Source: Pocillopora verrucosa
Lineage: Eukaryota; Cnidaria; Anthozoa; Scleractinia; Pocilloporidae
DNA length: 64,000 nt
Assembly (NCBI RefSeq): GCF_036669915.1
Contig: NC_089323.1
Span: 19,077,804 to 19,141,803, forward strand
Reading direction: 5' to 3'
The position numbers and the translations under genes are program-made. The notes under the pieces are model-generated. The model made no database searches and was not told where the DNA came from. It was given only the letters and a program-made list of their open reading frames with translations. Positions 36,974 to 48,779 of this stretch are shown piece by piece. Every line of letters starts with the position of its first letter. The stretch's first letter is position 1.

Positions 36974-39762
36974 ATGTTGGGATTAATTTCTCGTCAAGCG
37001 CCTCGTCTTTTGAGACAACCAGGATCTTTGATCTTCAGGAGAAGTCTCGCTGATGGTAGCCCTGCGGTTTCTCTTACATTTGGATCGCCTTCAGAGGTAT
37101 GTTTTGTATAGAAGACACTTCTGTAACAACATGTGCACGGGTTACCACCATTCTATGATTTACAGATCTAATATAAATTTTGGATAATCTAACCATCGTA
37201 TTGAGGGACTCTTTGAGGTTGAATGTTTATATGTGCTTGGAAATTAAATTGGATATTAATTAAAATCATACGGTTGTTGAGGCGATGTGTCAAATTAACA
37301 GCTGTTGATTACTTAATGTTATTCATCAAAATCAACACAGCTTCAAATATTAGTACTTCAGATGGAAATCTTTCGGAAGTAGTTCAAACATGTGTCCATG
37401 ATGGATTTGTAGTGAGCCAGTTATGAATTACCTCTAGCCTTCTGCATTCATCACACTTCTACACCCAGTTGTTCAACAGCTCACAAATACATGTAAACTT
37501 TTGCCATATCCTCTTACTAAATGAATGTGGGAATACTCGCCCATCACACCCTAATATTGATAGATCTGCATATTCTCCATACTGTTCTCCATACATTTCG
37601 TAAGGTACTGACAAAGAGAACTTGTTTGAGAGTCAAGAGCCTCTTAAGTTGGCTACCGTTTGATTTATTCTCATCACCATAATAGTTGATTTAGTAGTGA
37701 AACTGTGAGGAGAAGTTAGATTTTAGTCACTCTTAAGAGTTCAAGGGTTAAAGCACCTTCTCAGGATAATTGACTGTGAATTATTTTCTCCAAGTAGATC
37801 GAGGATACTCCACATTGTGGTCATTAACTATTTGCTAGTCAAGAACAGCAATTTTTTCATGATTACATTGCATTTAAAAGAATAGTTTTGGCTTTTGGCC
37901 AATTAATTTGTTTCTGTTTTTGTTTAGTCATTTTATTCAGAAGCTGAAGTGAAGCAAGTTGATCTTTCAACCACAGCTGGTAGTTTTGGTATTTTAGCCA
38001 ACCATGTTCCCACTCTGGCAACTCTGCGACCAGGCCTTTTGACTGTGACTGATGAGGAAGGTGTTCATAAATATTTTGGTGAGTATTGAAAATAGAGTAA
38101 TATAGTTTAGTGAAAAATGGTTATTCAGTGTTTGAAACAGGCATACTCAGAAATAACAAACTTTTAGTTTTCCCAAAAGGAGTTGTAACTATGACCTTCT
38201 CATTGGTACTTGAGATACTCATGCTTTCCAGTTGTACAAACATGGCTTCCAGTCTCCTCCTAATCTGAGTCTACTCATGTTGGTCTTGATCATTTAATAA
38301 TTCTTGTTAATTCAGGATTACTGAAAAACTCAAAAAACAGTGAATACTTGAAATATTTCAGAAATGTTTATTAAGTTGAGATAAGTCACCTAGATGTTAT
38401 TAAACTAAAATATCACAAACTCATAACATGAACTATTTCATTTAATCTTTTGTTCATTTTGACACTTCATTCCTGTAATATCTCAGTGCTCAAAACTTTT
38501 TGAAGGATTTTAATCTCCTGTTTTTTAAGATTTTTTCCAACAAATGAGTTTAGAGGTTTTATTGATTAACTCAAAATCAGCTTTAGATTTTGCACTTATA
38601 TAAATCATACCAAAACAATGAATAGTTTTGGTTGGGAATATGATGTCTTGTATAACTAGGGGTGTATAACTGCATGGATTGTTTAGAGTTAACTTGCTGC
38701 GAGAGATGGGGGCACTGACTTTCCTTTAAACTTCCTCTTTCCAGCAAGCAGTGGGACAGTGACCATTAATGCTGACTCTACAGTTCAAATTCTTGCTGAG
38801 GAAGCCCATCCCATAGACAGATTTGATCCACAGGTATGTCATTTAACCTTTTAAATTCAGGATCTGATTGTAAATTCTCCCCTCTAGCCATCACACATTT
38901 CCTTGTAAATAAGTTATCAGAATTTAGTGTCAGATCAAGATCACTCATACCTGATAAGTTTGAGTATTCTCATTACCTGTTTGCTGGGCAGTGTAGTGAT
39001 AATAATTATTATTGGAAGAGGTTACATGTTATTCACTTCTGGGAATAAAAGTGTTTAATACATGTAGCTAGAACCAAACTGTATTTACTCCAGCAGGGAG
39101 AATTTCTTTTTTCAGACACCCAAATGTAGGACTCTGGCAATTCTTTATTTAAAGCTTGGAATTACAGTAGCATGTGATAGTTAGAGACAATGCATATAAC
39201 CCTTTCACTTCCAAGATCAATTGTCAAATTCTCAGTGCCATCTGTCTTAAATTTTGCAAGTTTTTTTGTAATGAGAGTTTGATGTGAAATCAAACAGTAT
39301 TCCTTTGATGATGTTTTTCTTTCTTCTCATTACCCATCTGGTTAAAAATGTTTTGATCCTGAAAAGAGAAATCCCCCCCCCCGGTCACGCTTGTGGTAGT
39401 GGAAGGGTTAAGAGATTGAAATGAAAAGTTAATTTGGTTTTGCTTCTATAATTGAGTGGTGGCCATATTTTCATGAACTACCTTAATCAATGAAGATTGT
39501 TACAATAGCTACTTTTGCAAGTTCAAAGTACCCAACTTAAAATAAATCATTTAAAAAAATCAATATAGTAATGAACGTGGAAAAGGCTCTCAGGGTTCTT
39601 GTCATATTTAATAACTGTCTTGTTTTCCTTATTCAGGCTGTTACCCAACAGTTAGATCAAGCTCAACAAAGCTTATCAAATGCAGCAAATGATGAAGAGA
39701 AAGCAAAAGCACAAATTGCAGTGGAGTGTCTAGATGCTTTAAATAAAGCCTTGGGACATTGA
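36974..39762 (+). CDS. ATP5F1D: Mitochondrial ATP synthase F1 subunit delta
   Basis: Central-stalk subunit of the F1 ATP synthase (homologue of bacterial epsilon), located in the mitochondrial matrix face of the complex. Four exons, 36974-37096, 37928-38078, 38745-38833 and 39637-39762, join to 162 residues (human 168). Residues 1-24, rich in Arg and Leu (MLGLISRQAPRLLRQPGS), form the import presequence. Family motifs are TFGSPSESFYSEAEVKQVDL, GSFGILANHVPTLATLRPG, then SSGTVTINADSTVQILAEEA, completing the N-terminal beta sandwich. A C-terminal helical hairpin follows with QAQQSLSNAANDEEKAKAQI. It is complete. A family C repeat occupies intron 3 right after the donor. Confidence 0.98.
37538..37751 (+). 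mobile_element. TTAACCC-type MITE, family B, in ATP5F1D intron 1
   Basis: CATCACACCCTAATATTGAT to CACTCTTAAGAGTTCAAGGG; the body matches the copy at 35829-36040. Confidence 0.8.
38844..39056 (+). mobile_element. TTAACCC-type MITE, family C, in ATP5F1D intron 3
   Basis: AACCTTTTAAATTCAGGATC then TCTCCCCTCTAGCCATCACA and CTCATTACCTGTTTGCTGGG; the right end TTCTGGGAATAAAAGTGTTT. Confidence 0.8.
39199..39411 (+). mobile_element. TTAACCC-type MITE, diverged, in ATP5F1D intron 3
   Basis: TAACCCTTTCACTTCCAAGA at the left and GTGGAAGGGTTAA at the right. The internal words are only partly like families A-C. It contains a run of eleven C near 39373. Confidence 0.7.
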
Positions 39763-39799
39763 TAATAACTCATTACTTCTCCTTTTTTTTTTCTACTTG

Positions 39800-39805
39800 A
39801 ATAAA
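39800..39805 (+). terminator. AATAAA poly(A) signal of ATP5F1D
   Basis: Canonical hexamer about 38 nt after the stop codon. Confidence 0.65.
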
Positions 39806-40403
39806 CTCTGAAAGGCACACAAGATTTCGACTGTGGTGGTGTTGGTGTAATGTTTGCCTCTAACCTGTAAAACTATCATTTGACAATGTACTAAGTTTTT
39901 GTGGCCTCTTCATAGCCCACCACTATTATATTTTGTCTTCAGAAAAAGTGGCAAAGCAAATTGCTTGTAGAGTTATTTTGTGTTGAATAAAATGTGATTA
40001 AAGCTTACACACACTCTTTGCTACCATCAAATGAATGATAATATTAATTACCATTTTGTTTTTCTTGTCTGGGCTTGAACATTACACTTTTTTTGATTGG
40101 TACATAAATGATTTTGGAGATGATGTTTTACGCAAAATACAACGCAGCACTTTTAATTGTAGGGTTGAAAATAGGCCTTTAATAACTACTGCTGTACTGC
40201 TTCCTTTCATTGACTCTCCCATTATAGAAACCCTGGCTAGAATTTTAACACCTCATTTTCTCCATGCAGAGGCAATAGAAATCACTCAATCAATTATGTC
40301 AACATTGCATAAGATGTCTTTCGGTGCAATGGACTTTCTGGGGAAAGAGAAAAATGCCTGTAGTACAACTGGGCTCATTTCAGTAGTATCCCTTTGATCA
40401 GTC

Positions 40404-40610
40404 AGCCCTTTTACTCCCAAGATCTTGTTAGTAATTCTCCTTACTGTCCGCCATACAATTCTTGTGATGCTAGTTAGAAGAATTTGGTTTTGGATGAATT
40501 AATGATCCCCTAATTGATGATTTTCTCCATTCTGATCACTTATCTGTTTGACATTTTAAGGAGTAATTCTGCCTCAGTAACTCATAGCACTCTGGGAGTC
40601 AAAGGGTCAA
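40404..40610 (+). mobile_element. TTAACCC-type MITE, family A
   Basis: CCCTTTTACTCCCAAGATCT to CTCTGGGAGTCAAAGGGTCA; full-length family A body. Confidence 0.8.
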
Positions 40611-41511
40611 AAAGATACCTGGTAAACTAAAATTTAAGGCCCATAGATGTGTATCTAGTTTTAAAAGATATCACACTATCATCCCTCAATGCATTTTCCA
40701 CAGCATCGGTATCATTCAACCTTCAAGGTAACATAACTTACTTATCCACTATATTGAATATCAATATCGGTAGGATCCTGGGAACAACTAAGGCCATATT
40801 TCCCACAGGTCTTTTCGAGCGTAGTCAACTTCCGCCATATTGCACTTGTCTGAAAAGTCTCATTGCGATGGATTCAAGGTTTGGATATCGGTTTATTCGT
40901 GTAATCTTCGTACTAATGCAAACTCCAATGTCATAAGTGTTTATGAGGAATTTACTGAAGTGTTTTGCCTAATTGCAGGCACCTAGGCAAGGATCACAAA
41001 TTATGACGGTCTTCTCACATCAGCGATTAATGGTAAGCTGGTAATTTTACGTTTAATTTGGCTTTTATTTGGATAATATATTTATAAATCTTAGGAAAAC
41101 TGCAGAATACTTCCCTGCTGCATGATCTTTCTGTTTCCTCCACTTGTTTGAGCTGTTATAAACGAGGCGTTTTAATGCAACAGTCACAACTTTGTATTCA
41201 ATGAAATGCAAATGAGCTTTTGTTAAGGTAATCTGCAGCCAAGCTATAATTTAACTGAAAGCGTCGATTTTATTTGTTGTGAAATTAGATCATTGATTAT
41301 GGAGCTATTTCATATCCTCACTGAGAAAAAATTTTTCTAAAGAGATTTTTCTATAACCAAATACCATTCCAAAACAAAGCAGTAGCTCCAAAGGGGAACT
41401 ATTTTTTCCAGTCAATGGTTTCCTATATCAGTTAAATACGCATTTTGAAGTATGAGGCTTGCCCTCTTTACTGGTTGTTGAGGCATGTCCAAGTGTGATT
41501 TAATTTAACCC

Positions 41512-41707
41512 TTTCACTCCCAAATCTCATTAGTAATAATTACTAATGAGATTTGGGAGAATTATTCTCCTTATTGTTTTCAATACAATTTTCATATTCG
41601 GTTAAGAATATATGAAAGTCATATATTTGAACTGTGGATAAAGAAATGAATGAAAGTGATCCTCGCAGTGATGTGCACTACTTAGGCAGTAGTGAAAATA
41701 AGGCCTG

Positions 41708-41743
<36 letters not shown>

Positions 41744-41950
41744 CTTATTTTCAGGCCTTATTTTCACTACTGCCTAAGTAGTGCACATCAGTGCGAGGAT
41801 CACTTTCATTCATTTCAATTTTCATATTGTTAGTTCAGAGAATTTTTTATTTACATTTCTCTTCATTATCATCACTTTTCTGTTTGATACTGTATTGGTA
41901 GTAGTGGGTGAAATTCTGTCATGGTTACTAAAGAAATTTAAAAGGGCCAA
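41512..41950 (+). mobile_element. TTAACCC-type MITE, family A, split by a later insertion
   Basis: Left part 41512-41598, right part 41816-41950, separated by a 217-bp element. The left part also contains a perfect 19-bp snap-back (41519-41537 / 41539-41557) not found in the other copies. Confidence 0.8.
41599..41815. mobile_element. Rearranged retroposon-like element with 13-bp target duplication
   Basis: Flanked on both sides by CAATTTTCATATT (41586-41598 and 41816-41828), a target-site duplication. The left 110 bp (TATGAAAGTCATATATTTGA ... AATAAGGCCTG) resembles a SINE-like sequence I recall as abundant in corals. It ends in a 33-nt A run, then its last 65 bp appear again inverted (41751-41815). 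The whole can fold into a long hairpin closed by the A tract. Confidence 0.85.
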
Positions 41951-43044
41951 GTCTCGAGTGTTAGGATTTTTTTCGGCTGTCCTATTAATATATACTGTAA
42001 ACAACAGTACATAAGCCGCACCTTTTTCCCAAAATTTCTGCAACAGATCAGGGGTTAAACTTATCTGGGAGAACATCTGGAAATTGTGCTAGAAATTTAG
42101 TGTAAGTTAAACTATTCAATAAAAATTTTTGTCTCATCAAATGCCTGGCCACTAAGCTACAAATGATGCCAAAAATTAACTAAAGATTTCCTCCAAGTGT
42201 TTCTTTCCTGTGAATGCCACTTTTCTGTGATGTTTATAGTAACTGACTAAATAATTGTTTGATTAACAGACTGACTGTATATCCCTGCTTCTCCTTTCAT
42301 TTTTAAGAAATGAATCCAAAAAACTTTTTATTTCCCTTCTAAAAATTTGTTCTCAAACAAGCAACGTACAGCCGCTGAGTTTCACATTCATTGCCAATGT
42401 TTGCTTGATAATGTACTAAAAATTTGAGAATTTGAGAAATTTTGAATTTATTTATCAATTGGTATTTCATCTTATTTTCTCCAGGTCAGATGTCTGATAA
42501 AGTGGACCTGAAGCTTCAAGAGCAGATTTATTTCAGGATGCTTGTTTTATTTTGCAATCCAGCTGTAAGGTGAACCAGATAAACAAACTCTTTTAATAAG
42601 CCAAGCTTTGAGTTGATGCAAGGTGGTAAATGCATGATGCTGCTAACTTAGCACAAAGCAGCATCAGTGCATGTGGGACATAAACTTAAAATTCACCTCA
42701 GACATGCAGTGTATCAATTTATTGTGGATTAAGGTGGCACTTTTAGAGTTTTTTTGGAACAGTTGACTCTTTGATTTGCAATTCCATAAAGGACCAGACT
42801 GCCAGATACTGTAGATGACTAGAAATTTATTTGAGGGAGCAAATTGTCACAAGAAGCTGTATTGGTGGTTTGTTTAATTTTAATATTTCCAAATTGAAGA
42901 CTTACCAATTCACCATTGTTCTTATCACTACTGGATGAACTTGGGAGCTGGTGCTGGGCAACATGTCTAGCATTAAGGGAACTGGCTACAACTGAGGTAC
43001 TGTCAAATGAAAAAAAAAGCTAAGGGTCCAATCAATCTGATTTG

Positions 43045-43560
43045 CAAACTGAAAGTTCACTGACTGACAAACTGACTGACCAGCTAACTGACAAACAAAA
43101 GACTTACTGACTGACTGTCCTATTGACTGATGGACTTACTGAGAGAGAGACTGATTGACTGACTGGTTATATGAATGAAAAACTGACTGACTGACTGACT
43201 GGCTAGCTGGCTGACTGACTGATAGACTGGCTTACTGATAGAATGATTGCCCGACTGACTGACTGACAAACTGAAAGACTTGCATTTACTGACTAGCTAG
43301 CTGACCGACAGAATAACAGGCTCAATGGCGGGCTGAAAGACTGGCTAACTGACAGACTCACAGACTGACTGACACACTGAATGACAGACAAACTGATGGA
43401 CTGATAGTCTCACTGACTGAGTAACAGATAGACAGACTGAAGGACTGACTGTCTGACTGACAGACTAAATGATGGACTTACTAGCATACCAAAAGATTGA
43501 CTGACAGACAGACAGAGTGATGGGTGACAAGCTGACTGGCTGGCTGACTGGCTGATGATC
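43045..43560 (+). repeat. Degenerate (CTGA)n tetranucleotide array
   Basis: About 0.5 kb built almost entirely from GACTGACTGACTG with scattered substitutions and single-base slips. Confidence 0.9.
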
Positions 43561-44029
43561 AGTTGCTCAGCCTGCTAGGGAAACATTTAGATTGACAGTC
43601 AGTGGCTTCACTGATTGTGAGCCATGCACATAGGGTATAGATGGAACAGTATCAAATAGCAGTTTCTATACTTCAATTTGTCAACTGTTACAAAATATAT
43701 TGGAGGTGGCAAGACCTTGAATCCACAATAATAAGTACTCATTCAATAATGAAATTAATAGTTTATTGTTTGAGTGATGGTCTGCCTTAAAGTGACTCAC
43801 TGACCTACATGTACCTTTTGTACAACATACCCCAGAACATGTTTGCTACAGTTCAGCTAAAGAACCAGACAATTCTTCAAGGATGTAGGAAATACAGAAA
43901 CTTTACTTGGATGGAGAAAAAATTGAAATTTTAATAGAAAATGTTTGAAAAATTGAAATCATAGCACCACAATGCATCCAGTTGTCATTGTTTTTATTGA
44001 GGCCACAATTTTGTCGCCAAGTGCTATTG

Positions 44030-44870
44030 CTCTGGTAAGTAACTGACTAACTTGTAGACTCGCCGATAAACTGACTGACCCAATTGATAAACTGGATGAC
44101 TGACTGTTAGAATACTGACAGAATGACTTATTACATGTAGTTTAAGAAACTAACTAACTAAATGGCTGACTCAAATAATCAGTTGATGGAATAGCTGACT
44201 TGTCAATAGACTCGCTGACACATTGACAAGGTGAATAAATGACTTAAAGATTGACTGAATCAATGAATACCTGAATGAATGACTCACCTACAAACTCAAT
44301 TGGTTGCTGACTGTCTTAGGGGTTGATGAATAATTGACTGCCTGACTATCTGACTCATTCATTGACTGACTGACTCATATGTTGACTGTCTGTTGGACTG
44401 ATTGACTCACAGACTGACTGACTCGCTGAATGAATGTTTTCCTGACAGACTAACTAACTGACTGATTGACTGGCTCACTGGCTGAGGTACTTACTAGCTG
44501 ACTGATTGACTAACTGACTGACTGATTGACATACTGGCAGGCTGATTGTCTTATTGACTGAGTGGCTGACTGACTGAGTTACTGCTTGACTGATTAATTA
44601 ACTGACTGACTGGCTGACCAACTGACTGAGTTACTAAGTGGCTGACTGATTGATTAATTGACCGACTGACTGAATGACAGACAAACTTACTGGCAGACTG
44701 ATTTCTTATCGACTGACTGGTTGACTGACTGAGTTACTTGCAACCATACTGATTGATTAACTGACTGACTGAGTTACTTAGTGGCTGGCTGATTGACCAA
44801 CTGACTGAATGGTTGACGGACTAATTCATGTAATGAATGACTACTGAATGAATAAGAGAACAGAACAACA
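44030..44870 (+). repeat. Second degenerate (CTGA)n array
   Basis: About 0.84 kb of the same tetranucleotide as the first array, more interrupted, separated from it by 0.47 kb of unique sequence. Confidence 0.9.
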
Positions 44871-46249
44871 ACTTACTAATTAAATTACCTCCTTTCAGAT
44901 TGACTTTCTGACTGACAACTGTCCAGGTGGCTATAACTATATGACTTCTGGTTGGAAAACTAATTCACAAACTTACTTGCAACCAGATAGCTTTGGTCAC
45001 ACATAAGTGTGCTACAAAGCTGTTTAAAACTTGGGTAATTCTCAAGAATTTAAACTGAAGAACAAAATGAGATGCAGGTAACCAGACATGTTCATGGGTT
45101 TGTATGAGCACCTGGTTTCCTAGCAGTTCTCTAATCTTGTGTGCCTTTCTTTGTGACACACTGCATGTCTGGGTTATTTACTACAGTCAAACATCCTTGT
45201 TAAGGTAGCCAAAACAAACATCCTTATGATGTGAATCCATTCCATGTGACACATTAAGGAAAGTCCTTATGTTGTTTTATGTGGATAATTCAACCTCTTA
45301 AGAGGATCTGATGATGAGTAAGTTTTGTTAAACCTCTCCTGGTTATCCTCCTTTAAATTTGAGTAAAATCTTGACAATTTATTCTCCAAAAAGCCTCCAG
45401 GAAGTCTCCAATTTATTTCAAGTTTTTCACTCCGTGAAGGTCATTAAAATAAACAATAACCCAATTCGTAGAGTTACTGTGTTTAACCAAATTATCTTAT
45501 TGCTGCGTTACATTCACCTTGTGTGACAAAACTGACTGAATTCTTTGTAACAAATGAACTGCAGTAGATTTTCATTTTCCTAAAAATATTTTAGGACTAG
45601 GGACATTAAAATTTCTGATCAATTATCGACGGAATGACCGAAATTCATATTTTCAATAGATTGCGCGTCAGAGTGACGTTGTGTGACTAAATTATGTAAC
45701 ACGCGTTGTGTGACCGTAAATAGGAGACAAAACGTATCGAACAATTAGGACAAATGTGAACTATTTTGGGCAATATCTAACTTACTTTTGAAAAATTTAG
45801 GGTCCGTTTCACAGCCGATCAAGTTTCATGAGGATCTCAAAACGTTGAAAAGAAGCAAAGATTTAAAAGTTTCGACTTTCAATAAGAAATGCGTGTAAAA
45901 TGACAGGGAAAATTTGCATACTTGTGTTGATTTCAAGTTCTTTTAGTTCTTTTTCTTCAAAATTAAAACTTGACTACGATGCTGCTGCAATCTTGAATGT
46001 ATATTTCCTGTTAAAGTCAAACGCACTGGGAAACTATATGGGGAACGTATTTCCGTGACAGTATTTTAAAGTCTTTGCAAAACTTTGGCTTATTATTGTG
46101 AGTTTATCTGGTTCACTTTTAAATGGTTGGATTGTAAAGTAAAGCAACACAGAAATGAAGATGACAATATTTTATTGATGAAATAAAATTGTCTGTCTTG
46201 TCCATCACTTTATTTCAGGAAAAAAAAAATCAATAAATTATTCCAACTT

Positions 46250-48505
46250 TAGAATCCTGGTAAGTTTTATCTGATCCTTTAGTTCAAGCCGGGGACAGTT
46301 GAACACTTAGAAGAGTCGACCACTTGCTCCCAAGTAGGGAGGGGCAGGGTAAAGGAACGTGAGAGTTTGCTTCCAATGCCTCCAGGGTCTTTCTCCTAAT
46401 TTGTCACAATATCACACCTGATCAATTTGGAATTAATTATTTGAAAAAAAAAAATTAAAATTCAAAATGGAATTTTAGGGAAGGTGCTGATTTGCAAGTC
46501 AATGTATCAAAAACTAAAGTGATATACCTCCGCGGCAATAGGAAATGATTTTAGCTCGCAATTGCGCCGTAAATTTAGTAGAATAAAACCTAATTGAATT
46601 AGAAATGTTCCCAACCTGGGCAAAAAAACCGAAGCGCTAACTTGCGGTGCCCAATTTTCAATGCATCGTCACTGAAAGCAAGGAAAGATACTGAATCGTA
46701 CTAGTCTGGTTTGACTTTATCACACAAATGTCACCAAAGAGCACAAGTCGCTAAACGTCTCTCATCAGTGAAGATACCCATACCAGAATCTCTGTCTTTG
46801 ATCTAGATGAAATTAATTTGGGCGATTTTTATCCTAATAACAACGGGAAGGGTTTAGTCTTACATTTACTAAATAATATTTTGCGTAAGGTTTTATTTAA
46901 CTATGCACATTCGGCTTAGTTTGTTTGTTGACCATTTCAAATCACAAGACGTAGATGGAGAATTGTTCCTTTTCGATTTTCAATCATGCACGTGCATGCA
47001 AAGGACTCATTGGAGGGGAAAAACCAAAGAACAAATCTCCGGAGAACGTCCGTGATCTGAGACAGGCAATCAACAAACAAAGCTGAACGAGCCTTGAACT
47101 AAGTAATAAAAAAAAAAAATCTAGAATAAACCTGGGAAGTTTTTAAAAAACTAAGAAGCGCTGATTATAATAGAGAAATGGAAAAAATTACCTAACGCTC
47201 CTCTAGTTTTACTTATTTATACGATTTGCATTAGCTTTAAATCCTCCCTCGGTTAGATATTTTTAATTAAGGCGAAATTGTGTTTTTATTTTATGCTAAT
47301 TATCCCTAAGGATGTTCCAGCACAAAATTATGTGACTGGACCATTGCGTCACGAACTCACGAACAGCTACGTGAAGACTATTAAGTAAGATCTATATTGT
47401 AAAGTTATGCAATGAAATAAAAGAGTAACCTAGATACGTATCCATTTATGCTACATATATTGCCTTATTTATTTTCATCTTCAAGTAAAACTAATTTAGT
47501 CTTATTCATTAAGAAAGAAGGAAATTCCTAAAAGTAAACTTTTCCTAATGTAAAAAAGTAAATAAGCCTATTTGCCTATTCATAAGTCTAGTGTTTATGA
47601 ACATGCTCCTACCCTGTTAAATGAAAAAATATACTACACTAATCCTAAAAATTATTTAAGTGTAAATAGCATAATAGCAATATAAAAATAAAGCATTATT
47701 ATAATAATAATTTCATAGTAAGAAAATTATACTAAGAGGAAAAAAAAAAATTGGTTTATACTTAAGCCGAATTTTCCTGAAGTAAAATTAAAGATAATTT
47801 TTATCAAGACTAAAGCTATTATTTTCTCTCTGGTGAAAATGCTACTTTTATTAAAAGTGAATAAATTTTCCATATTCCTGAAAAGGCCTAGCTTTTATAA
47901 TTTTTAGTAGCTGTATATGAGAAAAATATGCTAATCCTAAAATAATAGTATCTTTTAATAATGTGGTTTTCTGGAGGAAAAATGCTACTTAATTAAAGAA
48001 AGAACGTTTTTGAAAGTTGTTTAGGTTTAAGCCTACAGTTATTATAATTTTAGTTTATATTTAATTAAGTTATCATTAAATGAAAAACTAACGAAGAGAG
48101 ATTCTGGATTCAGTATCAACCCATCAGAGAGACCCCCAGTAACTATTAGCTCAATTTGATGTCACCTGTGTGAGTCCAGTCAAGCCAGACCAGAGAATTC
48201 CAGCAAAAATCCGCACTTCCAATGTAAATACACCTAAATTGACTCCTACAATTCAGTGCAACTGTTTTAATGATCCTTAGTTGTGGAACATTTCAAGAGA
48301 TACATTGAATGCACAAAAGCACCTTCTGAGGCCAAAATGTGTCAAATTGATGGTGTGATTCCATGACAAATTAGGCAAAACCCCAAAGACAAAAGAGCAA
48401 ACTCTCACCTTCCTCTACACTGTCCTCCCTACTTGAGAGCAAGTGGTCAACTCTTCCAAGTTTCCAACTGTCCCCAGCTTGAACTTCAGGATCAGACAAA
48501 GCATC
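46250..48505. repeat. Inverted pair of ~170-bp repeats enclosing 2.1 kb
   Basis: TCTGATCCTTTAGTTCAAGC, GGGGACAGTTG, AGTAGGGAGG and CTAATTTGTCA at 46250-46435 recur inverted at about 48335-48505 with some 80 percent identity by eye. The spacer is AT-rich and non-coding. Either this is a non-autonomous element with long terminal inverted repeats, or two copies of one dispersed repeat in opposite orientation. Confidence 0.7.
47100..48090 (+). other. Very AT-rich block with recurring words
   Basis: Rich in A and T, with recurring TATGCTAATCCTAAAAT-like and AAAATGCTACTT(T/A)ATTAAA-like words. No coding frame. Confidence 0.6.
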
Positions 48506-48779
48506 ACAGGATTTCTCAGAGCCTCCACAACCCAGCAGGGATGTGATTGGCTAAATTTTTTTTCTTTGTTCTTGCTTCTAGGTGTGTGTGCCACCAGCAA
48601 TCTGAAATTAAAATAATATTCTACAAACTTAAGTATATATGTAAGCTCATTACCACTGTTAAATTAAAATAATGATGTTAATAGCTAAATAATGTCTCTT
48701 GGGCATGGCACTAAAACTAAACTTACCTAGCTTGTTTAGAATCAAGCTTGCAATACCAAGCTTAGAAAAACTAATGTAC

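Larger units (their letters stand above)
40981..42573 (+). other. Weak candidate gene start with a 5' exon and a short coding exon
   Basis: An ATG at 41003 runs ten codons into a good donor, ATG|GTAAGC, at 41032. At 42485 a pyrimidine-rich acceptor (TTTTCTCCAG) opens a block with ATG at 42490 coding MSDKVDLKLQEQIYFRML and on to FCNPA. A good donor, AGCT|GTAAGG, follows at 42565; without splicing the frame stops at 42571. The peptide looks protein-like, but no further exon was found before the tetranucleotide arrays. It could be a real gene start, a non-coding RNA, or chance. Confidence 0.25.

Noticed and set aside
40035-40397. 120-codon frame just after ATP5F1D
   Set aside because: Not recognised, and its first part overlaps the ATP5F1D downstream region; ATP5F1D ends cleanly with its own poly(A) signal. 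Kept only as a note.
43045-44870. CRISPR-like or tRNA-like array
   Set aside because: The unit is a plain tetranucleotide with no spacer structure; the host is a eukaryote.
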